A stretch of 64,000 nucleotides of DNA from Eggerthellaceae bacterium UBA3686 (GTDB taxonomy: Bacteria; Actinomycetota; Coriobacteriia; Coriobacteriales; Eggerthellaceae): NCBI GenBank assembly GCA_002371495.1, contig DFIX01000046.1:26494-90493 (forward strand), given 5' to 3'. The notes under the pieces were generated by a model. The model saw only the letters and a program-made list of their open reading frames with translations. It did no database searches and had not been told where the DNA came from. A program made the translations under genes and the position numbers. Shown here in pieces: positions 1-8,892 of the stretch. Position 1 is the first letter of the stretch. Each line of letters starts with the position of its first letter.

Positions 1-704
1 CGCCTTCCAATGCCGGCTGACACCCCGCCAAGGCCGATGACAATGCGCGTGAACTCGGTTAGCTTCTCGGGCGTATGTTCGGGACCGACTGGCTCGACGC
101 AGGTGGAAAGCGTCATCCCTGCGCGCTTCATGGCGTCGATGGTGGCAAACCGTTCCTCGATGGGAATGCTCGTCACGATGCCCTCGTCGATGCGCGGAAC
201 GTGATAAGCGCCGTTTGCGCCTGCCTCCTTGAGTTGCACCCACTTCTCGTATGGTGTATCGCCGGTGTTGATGAGCAGGGGCATTTCCAGGCTTATGGCC
301 TCTCGAACCGCCTGGGTCATCTCGAGCAGCTTATCGAAGTTATAAGTTGCCGTCGTTAGCATGAGGATGAGGTTTGCACCCTGTTCCTCGTAAATCTTGG
401 CGTATTCTACGACGTCTTCCTTCGTCATCTCCAACTTGCCCGAGCGCACCCCGTTGCAAATTGCGAACGAGCAAAACTGGCAATTGCATGGGCAAGGGCT
501 ACCGTTCAGGCCGATTTGCGCATGCACTTCGGCTTTCCCGTCTGCCGCACGCAAGGAAAGCTCCATGCCCGCCCAGCGCAAAGCCGCCGCCTCTCGCGAA
601 AACGGGTCGACGGCGTACAGCGTGCAAATCTCGTCATCGGTCAGGCCGTTGCCTTCCATCCCCTTCTCGATGATCTCGTAAATATTCATTTCGATTGCGT
701 TCAT
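1..704 (-). CDS. BioB-like radical SAM enzyme, 3' end outside window
   Basis: About 234 codons are visible from the ATG at 704, which has AGAGAGG eight bases upstream; the rest lies left of the window. Cys71, Cys75 and Cys78 (CPCNCQFC) form the CX3CX2C motif that binds the 4Fe-4S cluster of radical SAM enzymes. The surroundings resemble the biotin synthase / HydE / ThiH group: a short helical N-terminus, then alternating strand-helix repeats such as NTGDTPYEKW and GAYHVPRIDEG. It is a paralogue of the protein at 7789-8856 (shared GAYHV-R-EG and CVEP/CCEP-GxxTP blocks). It diverges from the ABC importer that starts at 951, so the two probably share a control region. The substrate is unknown; biotin synthesis is unlikely because no other bio gene is nearby. 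Confidence 0.85.
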   Translation of the reverse strand, partial: MNAIEMNIYEIIEKGMEGNGLTDDEICTLYAVDPFSREAAALRWAGMELSLRAADGKAEVHAQIGLNGSPCPCNCQFCSFAICNGVRSGKLEMTKEDVVEYAKIYEEQGANLILMLTTATYNFDKLLEMTQAVREAISLEMPLLINTGDTPYEKWVQLKEAGANGAYHVPRIDEGIVTSIPIEERFATIDAMKRAGMTLSTCVEPVGPEHTPEKLTEFTRIVIGLGGVSAGIGR

Positions 705-950
705 GGCGCATCCTCTCTCTTGGCCAATCGCTTAGCAGCATACCGTTCTCGGAAGCTATTTCCGGACCTGCCATCGCAGAACCGTATAAATAATAGATAA
801 GGCCCAATAAGCGATAGTACCAACAATAGAATACACTAATACTAGACTTGCTCTATTAATAAATGTAGTCTACACTAAAACCCACCTGTTTAATAGGTAA
901 TGAGAGCGGTGTTGTCCGGCGCGGACGATGCACAAGGGAAAGGAAAGGAA
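705..950. promoter_or_regulatory. AT-rich divergent promoter region
   Basis: The 246 bases between the radical SAM gene (minus) and the importer (plus) are strikingly AT-rich from about 780 to 900 in an otherwise GC-rich neighbourhood. They hold several TATAAT-like words (TATAAATAATAG near 784, TATTAATAAATG near 854). I infer a divergent promoter but cannot assign exact -35 and -10 boxes. Confidence 0.4.
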
Positions 951-2315
951 ATGGAGGAGAAGAAGCTACTCAGGTTGGGCGACGTGAATCGCAGGCAGTT
1001 CCTCAAAGCTGCCGGCGTTATAGGCGTCGGCGCAGCAGGGGCTTTCGGTCTTGCCGGTTGCGGTTCATCGGGTTCAGGTAGCGCGGCGAGCGCGTCGGCA
1101 TCAGCATCGGCGTCGGCCGGCGCGACGAGCGCGTCGGCATCAGCATCGGCGTTGGCCGGCGCGGACGATTTCGATCCCAACGACTGGGATTCCGTCCTCG
1201 AGGCTGCCAAGGGCCAGACGGTCAACTACCATCAGAGCGGTTCTAGCACGGTTATGAACGAGTGGCTGAACACAACGGTCAAAGAGGCGATCGAGAAGTA
1301 TGGCATCACGTGGAATTATGTTCCCGCCACTGGTACGGTTGATGTTGTGAATCTCGTTTCGTCTGAAATGGCGGCGGGAAAGACGGAAGATGGCTCCGTG
1401 GACTTCATGTGGATCAATGGCGAAAATTTCTTCTCATTGAAAGACCACGGCTATCTGTACGGCTCGTATCTCGACTACCTGCCTAATCTGAAGTATTGCG
1501 ACCCCGATAATCCCAATCTTACTGTCGACTGTGGCGTCGCTATCGAAGGTATGGAGTCTCCATTCCAAGCGACTTACGATGTCTTCTGGGCAGATACCGC
1601 CAACATTCCCGAATCAGACTTCCCAACGACGCTGGCCGAGCTGAAAGAGCTCATTATTGCCCATCCTGGCCGATTCACGTATGCCGAGCCCGGAAACTCC
1701 AACGGCACGTATTTCATGGGCACGGTCATCGCAGGCCTCTGCGGCAAGGAGACTTGGAACCGCATCAACAAGGAGGCCATTCCGCACGATGAGCTGAAGG
1801 AATTGATTGAGCCCGCTTTGCAATGGCTGCGCGATATCAATCCGTATCTGTGGAATAACGGCGCGACGCATCCTGCAAATGGCTCGGAGGTCATTCAGCT
1901 CATGGGTGATGGTGAGCTCGATTTGGAATTCAGCTCGACGATGCCCAAATCATACATTGATGCGGGAACCATCCCCAGTACGGTGAAGCCGTTCTTCGTG
2001 AAAGATGCGGTCATTAGCGACTTCTGGTATTTGACGATTCCTGCGAATGCCGCTCATAAGGCTGCAGCGCTTGTGGCCTGCAATGAGATCATGGAGCCCT
2101 ACATTCAGATGACCCAGTTTGAAAAGGTTGGATATTATCCGTTCTCGCCGTATGAGCTTATGACGCCAGAGGCGCAGAAAATGTACGACGCGATCGACTG
2201 GGATGCCGGTCTGATTCCTCCCGATGAGATGAACCCGTACATCGTTCCGCAGGCCAATGGTCAGAATAACGATACGATCGAAGATCTTTGGCACGAAGAG
2301 GTTTACGGCAAGTAA
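951..2315 (+). CDS. YnjB-type ABC importer solute-binding Tat lipoprotein
   Basis: A 454-residue substrate-binding protein. The N-terminus has a twin-arginine motif (NRRQFLK, Arg14-Arg15), a hydrophobic stretch and a lipobox LAGC with Cys37, so it should be exported folded through Tat and lipidated. A low-complexity Ala/Ser linker (about residues 40-72) follows. The mature part matches the YnjB family (COG4134): GRFTYAEPGNSNG, then PYLWNNGATHPANGSEV, then GELDLEFSSTMP. The ATG at 951 is preferred over an in-frame ATG at 900 because GGAAAGGAA precedes it. The permeases and ATPase follow. The YnjBCD substrate is not known; Tat export hints at a folded or metal/cofactor-loaded protein (inference). 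Confidence 0.88.
   Translation: MEEKKLLRLGDVNRRQFLKAAGVIGVGAAGAFGLAGCGSSGSGSAASASASASASAGATSASASASALAGADDFDPNDWDSVLEAAKGQTVNYHQSGSSTVMNEWLNTTVKEAIEKYGITWNYVPATGTVDVVNLVSSEMAAGKTEDGSVDFMWINGENFFSLKDHGYLYGSYLDYLPNLKYCDPDNPNLTVDCGVAIEGMESPFQATYDVFWADTANIPESDFPTTLAELKELIIAHPGRFTYAEPGNSNGTYFMGTVIAGLCGKETWNRINKEAIPHDELKELIEPALQWLRDINPYLWNNGATHPANGSEVIQLMGDGELDLEFSSTMPKSYIDAGTIPSTVKPFFVKDAVISDFWYLTIPANAAHKAAALVACNEIMEPYIQMTQFEKVGYYPFSPYELMTPEAQKMYDAIDWDAGLIPPDEMNPYIVPQANGQNNDTIEDLWHEEVYGK
1088..1162 (+). repeat. 39-bp tandem duplication coding the Ala/Ser linker
   Basis: A 36-base block starting GAGCGCGTCGGCATCAGC at 1088 recurs at 1127 with one mismatch, a period of 39 bases (13 codons). It encodes the ASASASA linker between the lipid-anchored Cys and the binding domain. 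The in-frame period suggests slippage-driven length variation. Confidence 0.8.
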
Positions 2316-2349
2316 TTGGAATGACGCCTGCTTGTAAATGCGCGTTTGG

Positions 2350-2376
2350 AACAGCTCGGTGAATAGCCGGGCTGTT
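2350..2376 (+). promoter_or_regulatory. Intercistronic stem-loop
   Basis: AACAGCTCGG and CCGGGCTGTT form a nearly perfect 10-bp stem between the binding-protein gene and the first permease gene, with no T-run after it. Such hairpins commonly stabilise binding-protein mRNA or reduce read-through. Confidence 0.5.
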
Positions 2377-2419
2377 TCAGACGCGTAAAACATTGCTCGA
2401 TGAGCGACGAGGGTATTCT

Positions 2420-3298
2420 ATGAGTCCAAAACTTAGAAAGAAAATAACGCCATATCTCCTGCTTCTTCCAGCAACGGTTCTCCTGTTGTTCTTCTTGTTC
2501 GGGCTTGTCAACGGTATAGCCCAGAGTTTTGGAATAGCACCGTTTTTGGGCATGACGGAGCCGACGCTCGATTATTTTGCACGGGCGTTTCAAGATGAAC
2601 GCATTTTGAATGCTGTGGGTTATAGCTTCTACCTTGCGATAATCTGCACGTTATTCCCTGTTATTGGGGCTATTGCGCTATCAGCTGCGCTTACACGACT
2701 TCAAGCGGGGAATAACATGAAACTGTTCGCCATCAATCTACCGCTTTCAGTGGCCCATATAGTCGTTGTAGTGCTAGTTATCGTTATGTTCGGGTCAAGC
2801 GGCATGATTGCGCGTGTACTTTACGCGTTGGGGATAATCGAGAACGCGAATTCGTTTCCCTCGGTGATAGGCGCTCAAAGTGGCTGGGGTATCGTCCTCG
2901 TGTTCATGTTCAAGGAAATACCCTATATAGCGTTGTGCACGTTGGCAATCATGATGAACATTGGCAAGAGGTATTCAGAAGCGGCGATAGTGTTGGGCGC
3001 AAGCCCGCTCAGGACGTTCTTTACCATCACGTTGCCCCTGTGCAAGACGGCCATCATGCGCGCGGCACTTGTGGTTTTTGCATTCGCCTTCGGATCGTAT
3101 GAGATACCGTTCCTGCTCGCACCGTCGCGGCAGTCGACGGTGGCGTTGCTCGCGTTTTTCGAGTTCCAGAATAACGATATCGCAAACCGCTGTTATGCCA
3201 TGACCATCATTGCGATCATGATAGCCATAACGCTGGTAATAGCAATCATTTACTTCATCCTGATGAACCGGGAGCGGAAGGAGCTGCGAGATGCCTAA
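2420..3298 (+). CDS. ABC importer inner-membrane permease 1
   Basis: A 292-residue integral membrane protein with about six hydrophobic segments, the first at residues 8-30 (PYLLLLPATVLLLFFLFGLV). The EAA-type cytoplasmic loop that contacts the ATPase is visible at about residues 190-210 (EAAIVLGASPLRTFF). The ATG at 2420 is chosen because GAGG lies eight bases upstream; an in-frame TTG at 2393 lacks a site. It overlaps the next permease by eight bases. In YnjC of enterobacteria the two permease halves are one fused protein; here they are separate. Confidence 0.88.
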   Translation: MSPKLRKKITPYLLLLPATVLLLFFLFGLVNGIAQSFGIAPFLGMTEPTLDYFARAFQDERILNAVGYSFYLAIICTLFPVIGAIALSAALTRLQAGNNMKLFAINLPLSVAHIVVVVLVIVMFGSSGMIARVLYALGIIENANSFPSVIGAQSGWGIVLVFMFKEIPYIALCTLAIMMNIGKRYSEAAIVLGASPLRTFFTITLPLCKTAIMRAALVVFAFAFGSYEIPFLLAPSRQSTVALLAFFEFQNNDIANRCYAMTIIAIMIAITLVIAIIYFILMNRERKELRDA

Positions 3299-4109
3299 CC
3301 AAAAGGGATATCGCCGCGCGGCTATAGTGTTCCTCGTTATCTGGCTTGTATGTATTTTCATTCCCCTTGTTACCATGGTGGTGTGGGCGTTTGTCGACTC
3401 GTGGCGCTGGCCGGATTTGTTCCCCCCGGCATTCTCACTTCGGGCGATGACATCAGCGATGGACAACTCAGGGAATTTCGGACAGATAGTGTTCCTGAGC
3501 ATCGCAATAGCGCTCTGCGTGTCCGCGCTTTGCGTTTTCGTTGCGTCTCTCACGGCACGCGCCCTGGTCCATTTCAAGTTTCCGGGAAATATGGTGTGGC
3601 GCTTCGCGGTCATCATGCCTTTCATTATTCCCTCGGCGGCGTTCGCCATGGGGGTACAATCCCTGTTCGCCCAATGGGGGTTGTCTGGCACGGTTCCCGG
3701 CGTGATCCTAGCTGTTTCTATCACGGTGTTGCCTTACGCGACATCTATCATGATGGATGTCACCGTGGCGGCGGGAAAGAAGATGGAGGAGCAGGCTATC
3801 GTCCTTGGTGCGAATTGGTGGCAGCGCCTGCGTTACGCCATAATTCCCTCCCTCATGCCGGGCATTCTCTCGGCGCTTTCGCTCTCCTACATCTTGGCGT
3901 TCATGTCATATTTCGTTGTGTACCTGGTGGGGACCGGCATGGTGAAGACCCTCGCTGTCACCATGTTTCCCACGCTTGCCGCATCGGAGCGCTCGATTGC
4001 CTGCGCTTATGCCACGGTCTTCGTCGGCATCTCCCTTTTGGTGTTCTTCGTCTTCAACCTCATCATGAAGAAGCTCGGAATCAAGGAGCAAGTTGAATTG
4101 TTCAGCTAG
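3291..4109 (+). CDS. ABC importer inner-membrane permease 2
   Basis: A 272-residue permease with about six membrane segments (first at residues 8-28). The EAA loop reads EEQAIVLGANWWQRL at about residues 165-180. The ATG lies inside the end of the upstream permease gene (eight-base overlap), which points to translational coupling and a heterodimeric channel. The ATPase gene starts 49 bases downstream. Confidence 0.88.
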   Translation: MPNQKGYRRAAIVFLVIWLVCIFIPLVTMVVWAFVDSWRWPDLFPPAFSLRAMTSAMDNSGNFGQIVFLSIAIALCVSALCVFVASLTARALVHFKFPGNMVWRFAVIMPFIIPSAAFAMGVQSLFAQWGLSGTVPGVILAVSITVLPYATSIMMDVTVAAGKKMEEQAIVLGANWWQRLRYAIIPSLMPGILSALSLSYILAFMSYFVVYLVGTGMVKTLAVTMFPTLAASERSIACAYATVFVGISLLVFFVFNLIMKKLGIKEQVELFS

Positions 4110-4158
4110 TGTAGTCGCGTGAGCGTCGTTCCGTTTGGTATTGAGATAGTGAGTTGGT

Positions 4159-5196
4159 ATGAGCATCGAATTGAAAAACGTTTACTTCGAGGTCAAGGAC
4201 AAGACGATCCTCGATGACGTGTCGTTCAAGATCGAGGACGGCGAGTTCGTGTCGTTGCTGGGCGCATCGGGCGCTGGCAAGTCGACGACTATCAAGATCA
4301 TCGCCGGCATTCTGGGGCAAACGCGCGGCAATGTTCTCATCGACGGCAACGTGGTCGACGACGTTGCCGCCAACAAGCGCAAGGTGTCGGTGGCGTTCCA
4401 GGACATGCGCCTGTTTCCCAACATGACAGTTGGCGAAAACGTGGCCTTTGCCATGAAGATGCAGAAAATCAAGAAAGCCGAGCGCATCGAGCAAGTCGAT
4501 TATTACTTGGAACTCGTGCAGCTGAAGGGATTTGCCAAGCGCCGCGTCGACGAGATATCCGGCGGCCAGCAGCAACGCGTCGCCCTGGCTCGCGCTGTAG
4601 CCGCCAAGCCGCGCGTGCTGCTTCTGGACGAGCCGTTCAGCGGCCTGGATGAGAACCTGCGCGACGGCATGCGCGCCATCGTGCGCGAGCTGCACAACAA
4701 GCTGGGCATGACCACCGCCATGATCACGCATGACGCCACCGAGGCGCTGACCATGTCCGACCACATCATCTACATGACGAACGGCAAGGTCGTGCAATAC
4801 GCCACTCCCACCGAACTGTATGACGACCCGGCAACCGCCGATGTCGCGCTGTGCTTCGGAAACGCCATGGACATCGTGGGAGAGGTTTCGGATGGCATGT
4901 TTTCGCACGGGTCGATACGGTTCCCAGCCGATTGCGCCGACGGGCCGGCAACGGCGGTCCTACGTTACGAGGGTATTCACCTCGTTGCGGAACCGGGCTC
5001 CGACATCGTCGTCAAGAGCTGCCTGTTCGGCGGCGAGTGGTACCAGATCATCCTGGAATCCGAGGGCAGGACGCTGACCCTGACCACGAAAGATCCCATC
5101 GAAGTCGGTACATGCGTCGATCTGAGCCTTTCAGAAGGGTCGTATTTCGTGTTTCCCGGGGCGGATGCGGTCCAGGAAGACAAGATGGGCGCTTAA
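4159..5196 (+). CDS. ABC importer ATPase with C-terminal TOBE-like domain
   Basis: A 345-residue nucleotide-binding subunit. Walker A is GASGAGKST (residues 35-43), the signature is SGGQQQR and Walker B is LLLDEPFSGLDE, followed by the switch histidine in MITHDATEA. After about residue 235 comes a regulatory extension (CFGNAMDIVGEVSDGMF onward) of TOBE type. This closes the importer made with the three genes before it. A fossil copy of the same C-terminal domain lies on the other strand at about 9410-9719. Confidence 0.92.
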   Translation: MSIELKNVYFEVKDKTILDDVSFKIEDGEFVSLLGASGAGKSTTIKIIAGILGQTRGNVLIDGNVVDDVAANKRKVSVAFQDMRLFPNMTVGENVAFAMKMQKIKKAERIEQVDYYLELVQLKGFAKRRVDEISGGQQQRVALARAVAAKPRVLLLDEPFSGLDENLRDGMRAIVRELHNKLGMTTAMITHDATEALTMSDHIIYMTNGKVVQYATPTELYDDPATADVALCFGNAMDIVGEVSDGMFSHGSIRFPADCADGPATAVLRYEGIHLVAEPGSDIVVKSCLFGGEWYQIILESEGRTLTLTTKDPIEVGTCVDLSLSEGSYFVFPGADAVQEDKMGA

Positions 5197-5241
5197 GCCC
5201 GCCTTGTGAAGCCAGCGTGCCCTGAAAGAGAGGTTTTCGTT

Positions 5242-6396
5242 GTGGGAAAGCTGAAATTCTGCGTCGTGAACGGTCCTGCCGCATCGGGCCGCACGACCGC
5301 TTCCGCCGAAATTGCCCGCGAACTGGGCAAGCGCGGCCTAAAGGCGGTCGTGATGGTGAACGAGGAGGGCCTCGATTCCATCGCGGGCCGCATACTGGGC
5401 GAGCGGGGAGTGCGCTACGTCACCATGTTGGGGGGCTGCATTGGGTCCCAGAGCGACAACCTCGTGGCGGAACTGCGGCGCTTGCGCGACCAGGAAGGCG
5501 TCGACATCGTCATTGCCGAGATGCCCTCGGTATGCGCTTGCTCGCCCGACCATGTGTATGCGCCCCTGCGCAAGAAATGCAAGGGCGAGTTCGACTTGGC
5601 GCCGCTCACCTCGATTCTCACGGGACACCAGGTGCTCGCCATTGCCGACGAGGCGCAATCTTCATCCGACGGCGTTCCGATTCCAATCAACTACCTGCAT
5701 GCCAAGCATTTGGAAAGCGGCGACATCCTCGTCGTGAACAAGGCAGATCTGCTCGCCGATGACCAGGTGGGCCGTTGCGTGGGCTATGTCGAGCAGGAGT
5801 ATCCCGGCAAGCCCGTCTTGGCCGGCACGGTGCTCGACGAAGCGTTCATCGGCAAGGTGGTCGACCTCATCTTGGGCAACGAGGCGGGCTTCCATTTCAT
5901 CTCGAAGGGGCTCGATAAAAAGCTCTACGATGCGGCCGAGGCGCTGTTCGCGACCTACAGCCAGCGCATTTGCCTGATATCGCGCGATGGCGAGCCGATC
6001 GATTTCGAACGTTTCGGCCAAGAGGCGATCGAGGGCATGCGCAAGGCTGCGGAGGCGGCAGGCGGGCAGATGGCCTACGCCACGTTGCTGGCGGAATATC
6101 CCTCGAAAACGGTGAAAGACGCTGGGCTCATGCGCGTTTCGCGCGACAGCGGCGAGGTCGAACGGCCCTTCACGCTGAAAGAGCCTCGCGAATCCCTGAG
6201 GGTGGCCATGCAGGTGAGGCATTCGGGCGATTCCCAGGTGATGCTGCGCACGATGATGCCCCTCGTCGACGAGCTCGCAGAAAAGCACGGCTGCAAGATC
6301 GAGGTGTTCCTCGTCGAGTCGTTCATGGTTCCCGATTACACGAGCCGCCATTATGCGCTGTTGAAGCGCAACGACCACGACAAGTTCAACGATTAG
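5242..6396 (+). CDS. G3E-family (CobW/HypB/UreG-like) GTPase with atypical motifs
   Basis: A 384-residue P-loop protein, probably a metal or cofactor chaperone GTPase of the G3E class. The P-loop reads GPAASGRTT, with Arg where Lys is usual. The place of the CobW metal motif CxCC is taken by GGCIGSQSDNLVAEL, keeping one Cys. The switch region is VIAEMPSVCACS and the guanine-specificity motif is NKAD. The GTG at 5242 is chosen because AGAGAGG lies eight bases upstream; a GTG at 5206 has no site. It begins 45 bases after the ATPase gene and is probably the last gene of the operon. Which metal or cofactor it serves is not visible. Confidence 0.8.
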   Translation: MGKLKFCVVNGPAASGRTTASAEIARELGKRGLKAVVMVNEEGLDSIAGRILGERGVRYVTMLGGCIGSQSDNLVAELRRLRDQEGVDIVIAEMPSVCACSPDHVYAPLRKKCKGEFDLAPLTSILTGHQVLAIADEAQSSSDGVPIPINYLHAKHLESGDILVVNKADLLADDQVGRCVGYVEQEYPGKPVLAGTVLDEAFIGKVVDLILGNEAGFHFISKGLDKKLYDAAEALFATYSQRICLISRDGEPIDFERFGQEAIEGMRKAAEAAGGQMAYATLLAEYPSKTVKDAGLMRVSRDSGEVERPFTLKEPRESLRVAMQVRHSGDSQVMLRTMMPLVDELAEKHGCKIEVFLVESFMVPDYTSRHYALLKRNDHDKFND

Positions 6397-6470
6397 CGAA
6401 TCCCCGGCGCCTTCTGCGTCGCGCATGTTGCGCAGGCAGATGGGCCGGGCCCCGGTTGGCTCTTTCCTCT

Positions 6471-6549
6471 CGTGCGTCGCCGCGAACTCGCGTGGCGACG
6501 CACGGCTCCCTTCCCGTTGACCCCGCAGGCAATTCGGCTGCGGGGTCAA
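6471..6549. terminator. Two strong hairpins, bidirectional terminator region
   Basis: CGTGCGTCGCC/GGCGACGCACG (6471-6504, 11-bp perfect stem) and TTGACCCCGCAG/CTGCGGGGTCAA (6517-6549, 12-bp perfect stem) lie between convergent genes. Neither has a long T-run, so factor-independent termination is an inference. Confidence 0.55.
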
Positions 6550-6565
6550 TGGGTTATATGGCGCG

Positions 6566-7471
6566 TTATGCCAGGTCGTCTGGCAAGATGATGTCGATGT
6601 CACGGGCGATGTGGGCGAACGTGGAGTCGTGGACGATGGCATCGGGGTTGCCGACGACGATTCGGCGCAGGTTGTCGCATCGATCGAAGGCGAGGGGCGC
6701 CACTTCCCGAATCGAGGCGGGCAAGGCGATTTCCTCCAGGTTCTTGCAGTTGGCGAAGGCGCGGGTTTCGATTACGCGGATGCCATCGGGGATTTCGACG
6801 GTTTTCAGCTTCTTGCATCCCTCGAAGCAGCTCGGGGGTATTGCAAGAAGCGATGGGGACAAGCGCGCCGATTCCAGTGCGATGCACGTTTGGAACGCCG
6901 CCATGCCGAGCGAAGCCAAGCTGTGGGGGAGTTTCACGGATGCAAGCTGAGAGCACGATGCGAACGCGCTGTCGCCTATGCTGACGATGCCATCGGAGAA
7001 TTCGATGCTCGCAAGCGACTTGCAATTGCGAAACGCGCCGTTGCCGATGCGCGACAGGCCGGAGGGCAACGCCGCGTGCTTGAGCGAATGGCAACTGCTG
7101 AACAGGTTCGCCCGCAGCTCGTCGAGCTGCGGGCTCAAAACGACCGACGCGAGCTTCATGCAGCGCTCGAATGCGCCTTCGCCCAACGAGGTGGCCCCCG
7201 TTGCTTCGACGCATGCAAGGTTCGTGCATCTGGCGAACGCCCTCGCGCCTATCCTGACCGTGGCAGCTGGCAATGCGACTGCCGTCAGCTTAGGGCATCC
7301 TTCGAACGCCCTCGCGCCCACGTCTGTCAGCGCCGGCGGAAACGACACGGCTTTAATCGTGCGGTTTCCGGCAAACGCAGCCTCGCCGATGGCAGTTGCC
7401 TCGTGAGGCACTGCAACTTCGGACGCGTCGCCATCGTAGGCGCTTACCGTTAGGCTGAAACCTTCGGGCAT
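6566..7471 (-). CDS. BspA-type leucine-rich repeat protein
   Basis: A 301-residue protein built almost entirely of about eleven 23-residue LRR_5 repeats (pattern I-AFxxCxxLxxVxLPxxLxxIG; for example IGNGAFRNCKSLASIEF). There is no signal peptide or membrane segment, so it looks cytoplasmic or released with other help. BspA-type repeats generally mediate protein binding. A smaller relative lies at 8893. It is convergent with the GTPase gene. Function unknown. Confidence 0.8.
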   Translation of the reverse strand: MPEGFSLTVSAYDGDASEVAVPHEATAIGEAAFAGNRTIKAVSFPPALTDVGARAFEGCPKLTAVALPAATVRIGARAFARCTNLACVEATGATSLGEGAFERCMKLASVVLSPQLDELRANLFSSCHSLKHAALPSGLSRIGNGAFRNCKSLASIEFSDGIVSIGDSAFASCSQLASVKLPHSLASLGMAAFQTCIALESARLSPSLLAIPPSCFEGCKKLKTVEIPDGIRVIETRAFANCKNLEEIALPASIREVAPLAFDRCDNLRRIVVGNPDAIVHDSTFAHIARDIDIILPDDLA

Positions 7472-7788
7472 GGCTATTCACCTGCGCTGCCCGCGCAACC
7501 GGGTCAGGGGCCCGCCATGCCGGCACGCCCTTTCAAATGTTGAGGTATCCACGATGATCCTTTCCCGCCTTCTCTGGGGAACACGCTGAAATGTCGAAAC
7601 GAACAGGATATTGGTGTACGCCTTATATAAGACTTAAACATATGATACCAAAGCTCGATCGCCCGAATAGCGGCTTATGTTCAGCAGAAGGTAAATTGTC
7701 TACGCGCTTCCGTTGCCCTGTTTTCCATCGCCACTTATAGAAGCTATAATCAATTATTGGTTACAGTCTTATTGCGAAGGGGCTAAGC
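7472..7788. promoter_or_regulatory. Divergent intergenic region
   Basis: The 317 bases between the leucine-rich repeat gene (minus) and the radical SAM gene (plus) turn AT-rich from 7610 (TTATATAAGACTTAAAC) and again at 7738-7765 (TATAGAAGCTATAATC). GCGAAGGGG gives the ribosome binding site for the gene at 7789. No RNA gene is recognised. Confidence 0.4.
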
Positions 7789-8856
7789 ATGGATCCAAAG
7801 GTCGAAGGCATCATCGCTAAAGTGCAAGAAGACGCGGCGATCGATTACGAGGAGGCCGTGTTCCTCATCGGGCTTGACGAGGCATCGCCCGAGGCCACGG
7901 CCGTGCGCGGAGCCGCAAACGGCCTTTCGCGCGCCAGGCACGGCAACGCCGGCGCCATTTGGGGCCAGATCGGCATCGACGTGTACCCCTGCGAGGCCGA
8001 CTGCCAGTTCTGCTCGTTTGCGAAGTCGACGACGTGCTTCACCGAGCATGTGACCATGCCCGTCGACGAGGTGGTGCGCCGCGCGAAAGAGTTCACGAAG
8101 GGCGGCGACCTGTTCGGGTTGTACCTCATGACCATGAACAGCTACGACGAAGATCATTATCTCGAATGCGTCCGCGCCGTCCGCGCGGTTATCCCCGACT
8201 CCACGCTTCTCGTCTCGAACATCGGCGATACCGATTTGCCGTACTTCCGGAAGCTGAAGGAAGCGGGGCTCGATGGTGCCTACCATGTGAAGCGCATCGG
8301 CGAGGGCGAGCTCACCAACATCTCGCCCGAACGGCGCGAGGCAACCATCCGCGCCGCTTTCGAAGCGGGCCTGCGCATGGAAGACTGCTGCGAGCCCATT
8401 GGCGCAGACACGCCAGCCGAGGCCATCGCCACGCGCATGTTCGAGATGAAAGCGCGCCATCGCGAGATGGACTGCTACGACGGCTGCGGCGTCATGAAGC
8501 GCACGAGCGTGCCCTGCACCCGCTTCGAGGGGTTGGGAAACGAGATTACCAACATGCGCTTGGGCCTGCTGAACGGCGTGCTGTCGTTTGTGTTCGCCGA
8601 CGAGAAGCGCTACCCGTGGATCGGGTTTCACGAGGCGAACATGGTCAGCCTCATGTCGGGCGGCTGCTGCGTAACGGCCGAAACCGGCTTCAATCCGCGC
8701 GATACCTCGGAAGACACCTCCGCCGGCCGCGGCCTCGACGTGCCTGCCGTGCGCGAGATGTTCTACCAAGCGGGCTTCCGCAAGCTCGTGCTGGGCGATG
8801 GCTCCACGGTGGACCTTACGCCCGAGTACATGGCGCTCAAAATTGCGGAAGGCTAA
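7789..8856 (+). CDS. BioB-like radical SAM enzyme
   Basis: A 355-residue radical SAM protein. Cys68, Cys72 and Cys75 (CEADCQFC) carry the 4Fe-4S cluster. The barrel contains LYLMTMNSYDEDHYLE, NIGDTDLPYF and GAYHVKRIGEGE, close to the partial paralogue at 1-704. A second cysteine cluster near the C-terminus (LMSGGCCVTAETG) may bind an auxiliary cluster or substrate. Its length matches biotin synthase and HydE. With the importer and the G3E GTPase it suggests a cofactor or metal-site assembly pathway; that role is inferred from context only. Confidence 0.85.
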   Translation: MDPKVEGIIAKVQEDAAIDYEEAVFLIGLDEASPEATAVRGAANGLSRARHGNAGAIWGQIGIDVYPCEADCQFCSFAKSTTCFTEHVTMPVDEVVRRAKEFTKGGDLFGLYLMTMNSYDEDHYLECVRAVRAVIPDSTLLVSNIGDTDLPYFRKLKEAGLDGAYHVKRIGEGELTNISPERREATIRAAFEAGLRMEDCCEPIGADTPAEAIATRMFEMKARHREMDCYDGCGVMKRTSVPCTRFEGLGNEITNMRLGLLNGVLSFVFADEKRYPWIGFHEANMVSLMSGGCCVTAETGFNPRDTSEDTSAGRGLDVPAVREMFYQAGFRKLVLGDGSTVDLTPEYMALKIAEG

Positions 8857-8892
8857 ACTTAAGCCTGGTCGAACACCGGCGAAGGGCGGCAT

